A DNA stretch of 64,000 nucleotides, from NCBI GenBank assembly GCA_013115135.1, contig JABANP010000051.1:124001-188000 (forward strand), read 5' to 3'. Origin of the DNA: Perkinsus olseni. Its lineage: Eukaryota; Perkinsozoa; Perkinsida; Perkinsidae. Shown here in pieces: positions 11,681 through 23,800 of this stretch. The translations under genes and the position numbers were made by a program. The notes beneath the pieces were generated by a model. That model had not been told where the DNA came from. It ran no database searches and saw only the letters and a program-made list of their open reading frames with translations. Within the stretch, counting starts at the first letter, position 1. Each line of letters starts with the position of its first letter.

Positions 11681-12282
11681 TCATGTATTGGCGCTCGTGT
11701 ATTTCGTCACAGACTTCGTCCCCTCACTGACAGCATGCTTCGCCAACTCCCCTGGGAGGACCAGGCGGATTGCCGTCTGAATCTGACCAGACACTCTACC
11801 ACACTTTCAGGAACTCACAGCCCTACTTCGCGGCTCGACAGGGTTCCTTTGGTCGAGTACTTGCACAACTTAGCGGCTTCAGAGACGATCTGACCAAGGC
11901 CAATTAGAAATTGACGACACCCTCTCGCCTACCCTCTCGAAAGTATCGTTAACGAATGAATTCATGATCATCATGGACTTCTTCGAAATACCCGTATTAG
12001 GATGGACCTGGCCAGACACATCACCATTGAGCGCAGCACGAACGACTACCTGCTTCAACACCCGGAAAATGTATGTGTTATAGGTCTCCGCGTGACGCCT
12101 TCTCCTCTTCTCTGAACGACACAGACTTCAAGGCAGACAAGACCTGAACACCTACCGCCAGGCTTGCGGCCTTTCTTCTTAGGCGAGCCAGAACCCTGTG
12201 TTTCGGACATGGGCGCAGCAGCCGGCGGTGGGGTAGGAGGGGCAGCAGCCGGCATAGCAGCAGGCTTCTTCTTGGGAGCCAT
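11681..12282 (-). CDS. H2B: Histone H2B, five exons
   Basis: Core nucleosome histone. Exons (minus): 12282-12156, 12111-12050, 12007-11933, 11889-11827, 11782-11681, with GT-AG introns of 44, 42, 43 and 44 nt. Spliced length is 429 nt, 142 aa, no frame break. The core is unmistakable: [67 protein letters not shown]. The N-terminal tail is long and Pro/Ala-rich ([18 protein letters not shown]) before a Lys/Arg block ([14 protein letters not shown]). Four introns in a histone gene imply polyadenylated expression rather than the intronless replication-dependent type; that is inference. The nearly equal intron lengths make this the best calibration of splicing in the window. Confidence 0.97.
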
Positions 12283-12475
12283 ATTGGAAGGCTAGTACGG
12301 GTTGGGGTGCTTCAACAGTCCTTCACGACTCAAGTCAACGAACAAAATAACGAAAATGCGCAGAGACAAAAGCGCGCGCCCAGATGATCGATTCGTCTCC
12401 AATTTACTACACAACTTCACGAAGTTTGCTAGAATGGTACAGAAAATGAAATAAAGAATGATGGCAGAAATGCAA

Positions 12476-12939
12476 TTATAGATCGTGACTTGCGTTGCTG
12501 GGTGTGCTGAAGCTGCTGAGACGTCTGTGATAGATTCTGTCGGGAAGATACCCTCGGGGCTTCACCACAGACGACTTGTCCGACATTATAGCCGACACCG
12601 TATCCTGAAGGGAGGTAGAGTTGATGTCAGGAAGGAGGAGGTGTACTGACCTCTCCTGTCGGGGCATGCTCTATGAAGTTATCAACCCAATCCTTGCGAG
12701 TCCACTTCGGTGGGAGCTTGCAACCGGGGACCTAATAACGGCAATGGGGGAATTTCGTGGCGCAGCGGTCATACCTGTTCCCTCAGCCAGTCGGCCAAGG
12801 CCTCGTCCTCTTCGTATGACTGAAGCACCTTCACTGATAACGCTTGACCAACGGGGATGCGTCGACGGAGAGATGAGCACATCTGCTGAGCCTGGACGGA
12901 GTCGAGCTCAGAGAACGCTGTCGTCGTGGGGATATGGTT
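12476..12939 (-). CDS. C-terminal exons of an unknown protein
   Basis: Three exons in one frame: 12939-12775, 12731-12651 and 12604-12476 (stop at 12476-12478), with GT-AG introns of 43 and 46 nt. They encode 100 residues: a helical stretch (RIPVGQALSVKVLQSYEEDE), a Trp/Lys-rich segment (KLPPKWTRKDWVDNFIEHA) and a basic Ser-rich end (DRIYHRRLSSFSTPSNASHD). Upstream exons are likely: a short in-frame candidate at about 13129-13155 (KYLKDYPNM) precedes a consensus GTGAGC donor. It could be the cytosolic end of the large membrane-protein gene to the right, or a separate gene. No family recognized. Confidence 0.6.
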
Positions 12940-13441
12940 CTGAGCAGCACAAGGGATGGATACTCATTCGAAGTGGAAAAAGAATGAGAGATCATAATTG
13001 GTACAAGTTTGGTGGTAGCTAATACATACGGCTCGGGCTATGGAGAAGCATACAAACTGGACGGGCAATTTTATCGTCTTCTGGCCGAGTCCGAACCTGT
13101 TTCTTCCTCAACTCAGCTCACCATGTTCGGGTAATCTTTCAAATATTTCTGTACGGGGCGCGCACAAGACGAGCAAAAAAAATCGCCCAAAGTTGTAAAA
13201 AGTGAAGAGCATTACATTTATACTGTTTCGAAACATCAAAGCATCACATCTACCAAACGACAATATTGCATGGAAACTCCCATGGCGTCTGCATGCCCAT
13301 AATCACCGCAAAATGCATCAAAATCATCGGCGTGCGCACAGCGATGATTTTGTTACGATAAAAAGGCGGGTAATATTGTATTCAAGCGACCCCCAGCAGG
13401 GAACGCTGGCGTATAAAACATGAAGACGAATCCCCCCTCAC

Positions 13442-16400
13442 CTCCAGGCGGGACTCAGAAATGTGTCTCAACGCGCAATTCCTGAGGAGCCTTTTCCAGC
13501 GGCCACGTCTGAAACCGTTGATAAAACGGCTGAGGACGTAGAAGTAGAGGAGGGTCGACACTGGTACGAAGTAGAGGACAATGCACGCACCGATCAGGAC
13601 CTGACCAGCAGTGGTTGAAGAATCACAGAACAGGATGGCTCTGATGCAAAACAATGCATCCAATTTTCAATCATTCTCTTACCTTCTACAGTAAGATAAA
13701 TAGGGAAAAGTGTGGTATCGGTAAAAAAAATGACAATATTACTACGATGTACTATGGAGCATGAGAGCCCCCACCCGACCGCTGTCGGAGACAACAAGAT
13801 GCACACAGTCCTGGTCTTCTACATTTGAGCGGAGCGATGCAGAGAGGCATATAAATTCCACGCCTCGAAATGAATATACGTCCTCAATTTCAGATTCAAA
13901 TCCGTTTAGTAGACAAAAAAAATCATCGTTTTTCCCGATTTTCCTAAAAAACGCACGCTGCTTAGCTGTCCGAACGACCCTGCAGGATCGAAGAAAAACG
14001 ACTATATACCACTGAAGGAGGCCACCGCACGGAAGCGCACCGAGTTGAGTTCGAGAAAACCTAGGCTCGTGATTTCACGGCCACCGACCTACATCATATC
14101 GGAGTTGGACGACATTTCCAAAAGTGAATCATACAATATCACTAGCAAACATATTCTTATTCCCATCAATACCATAAATCATACTACGTGAAAGTACTAT
14201 AAGTAAGCGTCGAAAAAACTGTTTAAAAGTCCTCAGGAGGAGCCCCAACAACTTCCACATCACCATTGCGCCACAAAGCAGAGAACGAGATCATCACATC
14301 GGTCTATGTACCCACACAAAACAGCACGGCTAACGATATGCATTCACCCCCCGAAAATTTTCTTTCTGTCAAATCATAATTTCTATAATATTTTCTTAGT
14401 GCCTTGCTATCGGTTCAACTTACTATAGCCATAGTATGAGTAAGGCCTTTGTCTCGCCAGCAGAAGAGGGACACCGCTCTCTCGATATCCTCACAAAACT
14501 CCGCGATTTCGACCTGGGCTTTCCACGCTACTTCTCGGAAGTCTTTCCACATTCGTCCAACTCCACCGATCAAACTGAAAAAATAATCATCAGAAATCGA
14601 GCATGCGTGATGCAGGAAAGAAAGTATCGTAGATTTGCTCTAACCTCCGCGTGAACATAATAGAGGGAACAATAGAAATATAACAATATCTATTAAAATC
14701 GCATAATATCAATAACTAAGTACTATTAATCATCATCTACTATTTTTGTTATCCTATTTATTATTGCGCTACTTTCTGAGATCAATAAACAGAAATGGTT
14801 ATAAATAGTTCACTGGTTTATTGAGTTTATGTATCTTCTTGAACTCAGAGAGATGACTCATCTCTCTTGAAACAAGATACGCCGTTGCTAGCCCGACTGA
14901 GCCGGTTTTCGACGTTGGACTTGGCACTCACACACACGATGCGCAGATTGACAAGTAGAGGTCGATGAACGCCTCACCTCGGCTGCGACTCCTCAGTGGC
15001 CATGTCGTACAGATCGTAATCGAATGTAGCTGGGGAAGGGCTGCTGGTATCCAAGCTTGATCTCGGCCCTGCATGAGAGGCAACAGGAGAAAATAACCAG
15101 CCGTGAAAGGGCGCATCTTAGGTCGAAGCTGGGTTGAGACACACAAGGAAGATTCTCTTACCATATCCAAACAGCTTGCGCATGTACGATGAGTCATCCT
15201 TCCTCGCCGAGGAAGGTTCACCAGGAGAAGGCAGCCCAGGCGTAGACGGTTCCGGCGGCGTTTCCGAGGACACCAACGATGCCGGGTCTGCCGAGGTCGC
15301 TATTGTTGGCAACCATCTCCGCCGACGTACAAAATCATACCTACGCCAACCTCTTGCGACGCAGCAGTCTTCCTCGCGAGGAGGCCTACCGACTGTAAGT
15401 GGACTTCCAGGCGGAGGAGCCCCATCGCCAGGCATACCTCCAACCATTATCATCGGTACCACCGGGGCCGGGCACAACATCGATTCGCCAAGTAATCTGA
15501 TATCAAGAGGACCGCCATAAGCTGCTCGGTCGAGGAAGAGTTGGGGTCAGCGGTGAATTCCGAGCTTATATTACGATCGTTCGTTCAGAGTGGAGACTAA
15601 TCAGATATGGCAATGCGACACTGCCACTAGGAAGTCCACCAGGCGATCTGATACCAGGAGAATTATAAAAGAGCTGCGCGTGGATGGCAGGAGGCGAGAG
15701 GACGCCGCCAGTTGAGAAAGAGAGAGATCGAGCAAGCCTAGCTTACGGCCTATCCTACAGAGCTAAAGTAACCCGAATAATCTGTAATCTATGAGACAAT
15801 GAAGGAGTGTTCCTCAGAAGCCCCTAATACCAGGCAATGCCCACTCACATTAGAGCTTGAGGTCGGTGGATCGAGAGTGATCTTCCCCGTCACGTTGCTC
15901 CAGCGAGGTCGATCCATCACCAACAAATTCACCGGAGAGAACGTCTTCCCTCCGAACAGTCGCCTCTGGTTCTCCCAGATCTCAGAAACGTAACTGTGCG
16001 CACAGCGGATGCTGCCAAGGCCGCCGTGGAAGCTGTCATCGCCTTACTCGGTATCCTCGACGCCCTCGGCCTGCTCCAGCTCGGGGATGAGCAACGGCGT
16101 GAGTTCAATCTGCTGAACATCTTTCGACGCTGATGCTCTCAGAAAGGACAACGGTCTGAGAAGAATTGATACCCGGGTTCGATCCCTGGTTACGGTATTT
16201 TTACCTCACTTCAGATAACCGTTGCTTCACGTACTCGGCGTTGATATCGAAGGAACGCGTCAAGGACCGAGACAGACCAGAACGGACGGCCGGGTTGCAG
16301 TAAATGCAGTAACTGTCGCTCAGAATAAATCCACCGCAGAGCCGAAGCACAGTCCACATAACAGCACCGCGTGATCCCATCTTCAGCATACCCTTAAGAA

Positions 16401-17705
16401 GCGCGCATTTTTCCGAGGCAAGTCCGAAAAACTACGGTTTTCTCCTTCACGAAGGCACTTGAGTCTGGGGTGGTACACACATTTTGAAGCGTGGAATTAA
16501 TCGATATATCGATCAACCGTTTCATCGACCGTTTCAGCGCTGTGATTTCCCGCCTCCGAAGCGTGCAATTTTCTTAGGAGAATCTCCTGTTGTACGCCCT
16601 CACTAGTGATAGAAAATACTAGCGGAAAAATGCTCGTTATCAACTCTCTTCATCTAGAGTACTCACCACCCTTCATCAGTTTTATTCCGTTCCCTATGAG
16701 CCCAACCTACGCTACGTTCTACTCGACATTCCTTACAACGACATTGACTGTCCAACGGAACGGCCCCCTTACAGAGTGAGATGAACGCAAAGTAGCCAAT
16801 GACAGCGCTGAGGGAAGACCACCAGAAGCAGCGTGCAATAGACTAGCCAGGCTGAGGACCTGAGGAGACGATCGAGATGAGAGAGAAGATCGCTCCTGGC
16901 CACCTGAAGGTCCATCGCCATTCGACGACGTCGTTGTATTTGGCCTTGACCATTTGGAAGAGATCGACGAGCTTGACAAAGCGGGAGATCTGCGTCTTGA
17001 AATATTCAAACTCCAGTCGCCTGGTCGTCTGTTGTGATTCCGACAAAGGCGAGAAATACCTGAGGAGCGTATCCAAGGTTGATGATGGCTCGACACGGAA
17101 GCCCATCACCACCAACTCACTCGGTCAAGCCACCAGTGAGGCGAGGCACCACCTTCAACGCCGTGACGTAATGGGAGGGGGGCCTGTGGTCAGCGGCGGT
17201 TGGCTGCTTGCTGCCCGGCGCCACAACGGCACACCATCTGAAGGAGAGGCGATCCCTACTGATACTCCCACTAGATTATAATAATAACGAGGGACATGAG
17301 TATGATAATGATACATCTCCACAGCCTAAATAGTAGATCGACAACTATCAGTATTACAATGGAGTTTCACCCGTGAATTGTGAAGGGGCGTTTTTTCACG
17401 AACCAAAAAACACGAAAATCACGATGTGAAATAAATTCCCTTGTGGCCCGCGAAATACACATCGCCGTGAAGACGCTTTCGCGAAAAATGTAATCGCGAA
17501 AGACAAAAAATAATTTCCAATATCTTCATCTAATCATAATTGATAACAACATAACCCACAGAGGGCCACTCTCCTTCACCCACCTCGCTCCTCCAAGCTG
17601 GTCGTCCGAGTCCCTCGTCCACGGTAGATTCCTGCGCATATCGTACTTCATTATTGCAGTCTCGCCGATGAGGTAGCCCGTCTCGGGATGGAAAACATAG
17701 AGTAT
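13442..17705 (-). CDS. Exon cluster of a large membrane-protein gene
   Basis: Minus-strand exons with good splice sites: 17705-17584 (YVFHPETGYLIGETAI), about 17110-16860 (helix ISRFVKLVDLFQMVKAKYND, then WRWTFRWPGAIFSLISI) followed by a hydrophobic exon (WLVYCTLLLVVFPQRCHWLL), about 16380-16208, about 15302-15162, 15068-14978, 14574-14424 (AEFCEDIERAVSLFCWRDKG) and 13600-13442 (LIGACIVLYFVPVSTLLYFY, then basic). The pattern of a helix, a WRxx block and a paired membrane hairpin recalls the C-terminal membrane region of MCTP-type multi-C2 proteins, but no C2 domain is certain. Introns here are long (hundreds of nt) and hold repeats. Whether all exons belong to one gene is inference; 15.16-15.30 kb is also open on the plus strand. 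Confidence 0.4.
15799..16132 (+). CDS. Unknown plus-strand coding stretch
   Basis: Two open frames on the plus strand. From ATG 15799 the first encodes a Cys-containing N-terminal part (TRQCPLTLELEVGG); the second, in another frame and ending at TGA 16130-16132, is clearly protein-like and helical (DAAKAAVEAVIALLGILDAL, then GDEQRREFNLLNIFRR). A short intron or a one-base break near 15880-15960 would join them; I could not decide. It sits among minus-strand exons, perhaps in an intron of that gene. Confidence 0.35.
16165..16205 (+). other. tRNA B-box relic
   Basis: GGTTCGATCCC at 16176-16186 with a paired 5-bp T stem (CCGGG/CCTGG, one G-T) followed by TTACGGTA and a T run. No matching acceptor or D arm upstream, so it is a tRNA fragment, not a gene. 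Confidence 0.4.
16508..16524 (-). repeat. Dispersed 17-19-bp repeat, copy 1
   Basis: ATCGATCAACCGTTTCA is shared with 17831-17849 and, in reverse orientation with one change, with 18809-18827 (TGAAACGGTCGATCGATTA). It is followed at once by a partial second copy (TCGACCGTTTCAG). These look like ends of a small inverted-repeat element. Confidence 0.45.
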
Positions 17706-17830
17706 CTGTGGACAGGAAAATTTCCGACAGAAAAGAATTTTTTTGATATATGAAAATACGGGAAACAGGGCAGCCGTACGCGACGGCCTCGCTTTGACGG
17801 ATACTCGCTAGTGAGTTTTATAGAAAGCAA

Positions 17831-17849
17831 TAATCGATCAACCGTTTCA
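17831..17849 (-). repeat. Dispersed 19-bp repeat, copy 2
   Basis: TAATCGATCAACCGTTTCA; reverse complement of the sequence at 18809-18827 except for one base. The two face each other about 1 kb apart. Confidence 0.45.
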
Positions 17850-17869
17850 TTCAACCGAGGGGTAGTCAC

Positions 17870-20800
17870 TACTCACTACCCGGTAGTGGGTAAATAAGGA
17901 TGATGGTCCACACGCGAGAGTGTGAGAACCCTACCAGTCTGTCCCGAGGCTTGCGCTGGTATAAGGGTATCTCGACTGGCGGATCTAGTGTCGGCTCGAC
18001 CTGTCCATGACGAGCATGCTTCGACCTTGGATACTCGACAATGCTCACCTCAGAGTACGTGCCTCCAAGCCTGTCACTGGTGGGGGACAGCTGCTCCTCG
18101 CCGGGGACGACCGAAATCTCCGAGCACCGACGCTGTCTCAAGTAAGAGAGATCGTCAGCGGCGGGCTCTGAAGAACGACAACAACCGAGTTGAGCTGGAA
18201 TCTGTCACGAGCAGGGTTCGACCTAAGATACTCGGGGACTCCAGCGTGGTCGGGTCCGCGTCCAAGTGGTAGTCAATGACGGGAATCCGAGCTGAACAGA
18301 AAAATTCCGAATGAGCGATCGCAGGCAGCCGCGGTACTTAGTGTTGACTCCAATTCAGCGAAGACGACCGGAGGCAGTAAACAGGCTGGCCGAGCCGTTG
18401 ATACTAGATAGTCGACCACTCGGACGCTGGCCCTCATCAAAGGCCGATCCCACGGCGGTAGGGGTGGCGGCGGACCTGGCAAGCCAGGCTGCGATCATAA
18501 TAGCAACGCCAAGGACTCACCCGTCCGCCTTTCCTCAGAGACTGATTCGTCGTTGCTGATGAGAGAACAGAATACAACAGAACCTTCACGGTTTTTCGAG
18601 GTTGAATTGCCGTGGGGTATGGTATGTTAAAAAATGAGGGCGAAACTCCCAGCAGTCACGGCGAGTTCAACCTTTGGGTGTATATTCCAAATCAATTTGG
18701 ACCACCATACGCTGAGAATCTCCGCGGAGAGCCGAGCGCTAACCCGGATAGTCCTACGAATTGGCACGGCTACCTGGTGAGGATTTTTCTCGCGCGCCCT
18801 CAGGTAAGTGAAACGGTCGATCGATTAGCTGATATCAAAAGACTTAATCATAAATATAATAGTGCATATCATACTCAAGTTTCAGCCTCAAACACGTAGT
18901 ATGTGCTGAATCAGACTGATTTTTGTGATTTGCATATCGAATTGGAACACCCTGTAGCTTCTTGAATAACTCACGCACCTCGGAGTTACTCAAGTCGATG
19001 AATGTTACATTCAGAATGTACCATCCGAACGAAAGTACCGGTAAGACCCTCACAAAATCTCACTCCAAGAGAACAGAGAACTCAACTCTGAGAATGGTGG
19101 AGGCTTAGTCAAGGAGGTGGGCTAGTACGCGGATGGACGTGAGATCCAAGAAGGGTGGGATCTGCATCGACCTCCTGTTGAGTTATACCCCACGGGTTCC
19201 CCGCTAACATCTGCCGAGTCTCGGCAGCCGTGGAAGTACGAACACGGCTGGCCCAAACGATCCCTGCCCATGGAGTTACTCAAATCCTCAAGCATGAGGT
19301 CGATGATGTTTTCGGAAGGATGCTCCTTTTTGAATACCACTATTCTAACGCAAAGACACGCTTCGATAGCTTGAGCAATCGTAGTTGATGGTCCTAATAG
19401 TAGTAGCTCAAGAACGAGTAGTGGTCGAGCTAGTCACAATCACAGAATCTATAATAGGCTAATAGCTAGTAGTGCGACGGTCTCTGTAGCACCACAATAG
19501 TACAGATGACCCGAGGTACCAAACACTAGTTAACTAGTCTACCGATCGTCGAAATATAACCAACAATTATAGCAAGGTAGTAGTTCAAGGGAAACCGTCA
19601 ATCGTTTCGGATGCGCTCATCCTGGGCGTTCGCTACCGCAGCCTCTATGCTGCGCATTTAAGGTATCAGCACTTAAGACCCAGCAGACAATCCCTCGCCG
19701 TTAATGGTTCCTGTTTTAGAATCGACGCAAGATGCAGTCATCGCCCATTTTTCACCGCACGCAGAGCACTTCTAGTAGAAGTCTTCTACATGACGAATAA
19801 ATAACGGTACGTAGTGTAAGTTGCCGTAGTTGTACAAGTAAAATGTTTATACACTTCTTCTGCTATGTATTCTCCACGAAGAGTGAAGTGACCATCCTGG
19901 CCAGCGTGGCTACGTCCGGGCGAACGGGACAGCCCCAACTTCACTTCCAACTGACGATATAGACCTGCGGAGGCGACGGAAGGGTAACCCTCCGAGGGTT
20001 AGTTTCGCTGAGCTAACCCTGACAACCGCCAGCGTGCCTCTCAGGCAGGACTCCCTTACCGATCAAGTGGCGGATAGATGTGTATCGAGCTTCTTAATCT
20101 GTTACCCTTCCGTTCCAGGCGTTGGGTGGTGGGCCAGCAAGCCTGTGGCGCGCGCCAAAGAGGAGCCGGGTGCCACGGGCTCGTCTGGCCTGTGCGAAGG
20201 TTACCCAGCGGGTTGCTGGCAGCAACGCACCGCATGGGTGGGCGGGTGGTAAAAAACAACTGCCCAGCTGTGGGCTTATGTCCGCTACTAGCGGCTTCCT
20301 ACGGCCGGGTTTGCAGGTGACCGAGTCACCCTCGCAGCTACCAGCTGAGATTCTCTCGCCGGCCGTAGGATTATCATCATCATCCGATTTCATTATTCCC
20401 GCAGGGGGAATTTTCGAAGCACCCGATTGCGCGTGCGGCACCGCATACCGAAGGATTCACGGTCCTGCAACGGCTACACGCAGGTGACATCGGTTCCTGT
20501 CAATCGCCGCTTAACGACGAGGAGGGGAAAAGTAATACTGCTCTGTAGAATTTCCAAAAAAATCCATGAAGACTTTAATTTACAGACTCGCCGATTTATA
20601 TCTCGCATTTACCGACTGACGTATAGCCATTCTTACTGTATCCTCGGCTGCACTCTGATAGGCTTCGCTCCGCCTCTCGGTACTGCTGTTGCTGCTGACT
20701 CCGTGACGTGCTTATCATGGTCACTCAGTGTGACGGCTTCAGAAGGGGAACGAGGCGTCTTACGACGGACTGGTACTGCAGCCATTGCGAAGTGAGGGAT

Positions 20801-23800
20801 AAAAATGACTGGGAAACAGGGAATCGAATATCAGGGCTCACTTAACGCTAATTTATGTCGGAAACGATAGCGCGCATGCACATGATCAATCTCGTCGTCT
20901 ATCCCTCGTCCATCGACTGCCAAACCGGCCCACGTAGTCCTTGATGTATTCACCTGATGGAACTCGATCATCATAGCACAGATGTCATCCCAATCACGAA
21001 ACATTCTCGCAGCGCCTCTCATGATTGAATCAATAAATTATTCTCCACAGTGCTAGTCGTGGCTAAGGATGGCGGACGCCGTCCGCCAGACGGCATAGTT
21101 ACGACCCACACATGCTAGCCTAGCATTTCTAGAGAAGCTTCTCACGGACGTTCGCCGCTGAGCCAGCTGCAATGTCTTCCTCCCTAATACTCATCGTTAA
21201 CTACCAACAGAAGTACGGGGCAAGTTACAAAATCTACCAAGTTGTTCCTCACACTAGATGAATCCCAGCAATTATCGCAGCGGCCCTGAGAGTTACTCGG
21301 AACAACCAAAACCAGAGTTTCACGGACGTCACTGCGTTTTTCCAGCTGAGCGAAGCACCCTCCCTTCTTACCGTGATCGCTGTACCCGACACTCGACTCA
21401 AGCAAAGTGAAGTACTTCTTCCAGTAGTACTGCAGATTATCGAAACCGACGGCGAAAGGGATGGACACCATAAGTATGATGAACCACAGCTTGTTGCCCT
21501 GAAAATCTTGCTTATCTTGTACCTTCTTGCATATCCTCAAATCCCACCCGAGACCTACCGTAGGTATAGCCAGCTCTCGCATTCGCTCGGCCATTTTCAC
21601 TTCATCATACATCTCCGGTGTCGTCTTCGACAACAGCTGCACGACGGGCTGGTGGAGGTAAATCGGAACAAACATCAGATACACGGGGTTGCCTCGCCGT
21701 TCTTGTAAACCTCCCTTGCCGTGCTTGCGACCCACATCTCGGGGCTGAACTCAGGAAGGAATTACAGCGTAGAGTCCACGGCCGTGTGCCAATGAAACGA
21801 GCCCCTGTACGAATTCTCCTTCTATGCAGTTTCGTCGCGCAGAACTGTAGTCTACGAATAACAGTCGAGTAACGCAAAAATACAAGGGAAGTGATAACAG
21901 CCCCCCCCTCAGATAGATATCTTCTACAGGCGGTAGAAGAATCTTCTAGGACCTTCCGAACGAATAGATATCTTCTAAGAAGATAACTATTCGTTCAGCT
22001 CGGTGCGCCGAAAACATGCGAGGCAATGGCCAGTAAATATTTCAGCTGTCACAATGCCAACAAAAATCTCCTTTCCTGACGACCTCCGCCCCCACCTTGT
22101 GCTGGTTCAACATGATGTTGTAGAATGCTTCGCACACTAGATACTCCGCCGTTTCACGGTAGAAGACCTCACTACTAGCAGGAAAGTCCTTCTCGAATAT
22201 CCTGAGTAAGTAGACCTTGACAAACCGCATCGGATAGCCTGTCAGGAGCTGATAGACAAGCACCTTCACGGCAACTCACTCAAGGCCTCGGAGAGTTTCA
22301 ATTCGCAAATGCTTCGAATGCCAGATCATGTGATAGAAAAACCGGGGCCACTCCCTAGGGTGTTTGTAGAAGGCCTGGGACGTCCTGAAGGAACAACGGG
22401 TGAGTGCGCCTCGCTTCGACTGATTAATACGACAAAAGAGTCTGATCAGCATCACCTGCCGTTGGTAATGGCTGGTGGTCGGCCGAGACCAGCCGTAGGT
22501 ATGCCGTGGATATCACATAATTGCATCACTGGGAACAGGGAAAACCATATCCGACCAGTGAGGTCACCCGAAGCCTCGGGCTTCCCACCTGAAGCAGTGA
22601 TTAGTGGAAGGAGTGGTATCGGAGAAAGCATAAGGGCGACAGCTCTAGATCGTTCTAACGAAGGACGGCATCCGTCAAACGAGCTGAGGCTTCCAATGAA
22701 GAGGAAGCTCCATGCGCCCACAGCCAATATCCGCAAGATGCGTGTGCCGCAAGATCGCTTCCCACCTACGCACTTGCTTTGATAGCCTCCACGTCATAAG
22801 TTTTCCGCATGCCCATGTAGCCCTGCTTAGTAACACCGAAGAACGCCATTCGAACGGGGTCTCCTGAAAAATGAGGAAATACCCACCTACTTCGAGTGAC
22901 CGAAACGGTAGCATTGCGAAACACTGATAGTCTGTCGAGAATACTTATCGTATCTCGTAATTAAGTCGTATTCCATGAAGAAAGCTCCCGGAATGTGCCC
23001 CGGTCAGAGAACACACTCAAACTGCCGCCCATCGCCTTCGAGAATACACCTTCGATGGACTAGCCACTCGCTAATCCACTGCCTTTAGCCGCTCTAGACC
23101 AGAAATAGTACAGCCTCCAGTCGAGAAGAAAGCTTCGATTGGAATCCGCCATCGACTGGGAACACCGTTATAAGTTATTGCAGTTCTCACATATAACGTC
23201 GACGATATAAACAACCCTCCTATTTCCAATGCGAATTATCTATGGTACAGTAAACTAGAATAAGACCCTCGGCATCACCCTGATCCCGGAGGCCATGGAA
23301 GAGTTTGATCGTCTCCTCAGCGGCGTCTATCCCCACGAACTTCTTCTCGTACACACCAACCACAGCAATGGACACGCCATCGGCATCCACAGGGTCGCTC
23401 TTGTTCTTTGCGGGAAACGGAGGCAACCTCACCTACCACAACTCCCGCTATTCACACCCCATTCGCCGGAGAGATCGCGGAATCGCCAGCCCTAATACAA
23501 ACTGCGTGATTCTCCGCAACCCTCCCTGTGCCACCAATCCCGTCCGCCCCTTCGCTGTGGACTCCAGGACGCTCGTCACCAGCAATGGCATGAGAGCATA
23601 CAGCGAAGTGAAAACTGACGTTCGACTGAGTTACAAGTCGTTCCGCCAGAGGACAGCGAGCTGAAAGAAACTTTCTCGCAAAAAAATTGGCAAACGCTTC
23701 GATAGTTCGGCGCTCGCTCATCGGAAGACAATAAAGATTCTCCATCAAAATGCCCCCAGGGGAAGAGGACCTCGTCCCGCCAACTATGAATAAACTCCAA

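Noticed and set aside
20034..20490. Genes of about 115-120 codons on both strands
   Set aside because: Mutually overlapping frames open on both strands in GC-rich DNA, without motifs or splice support.
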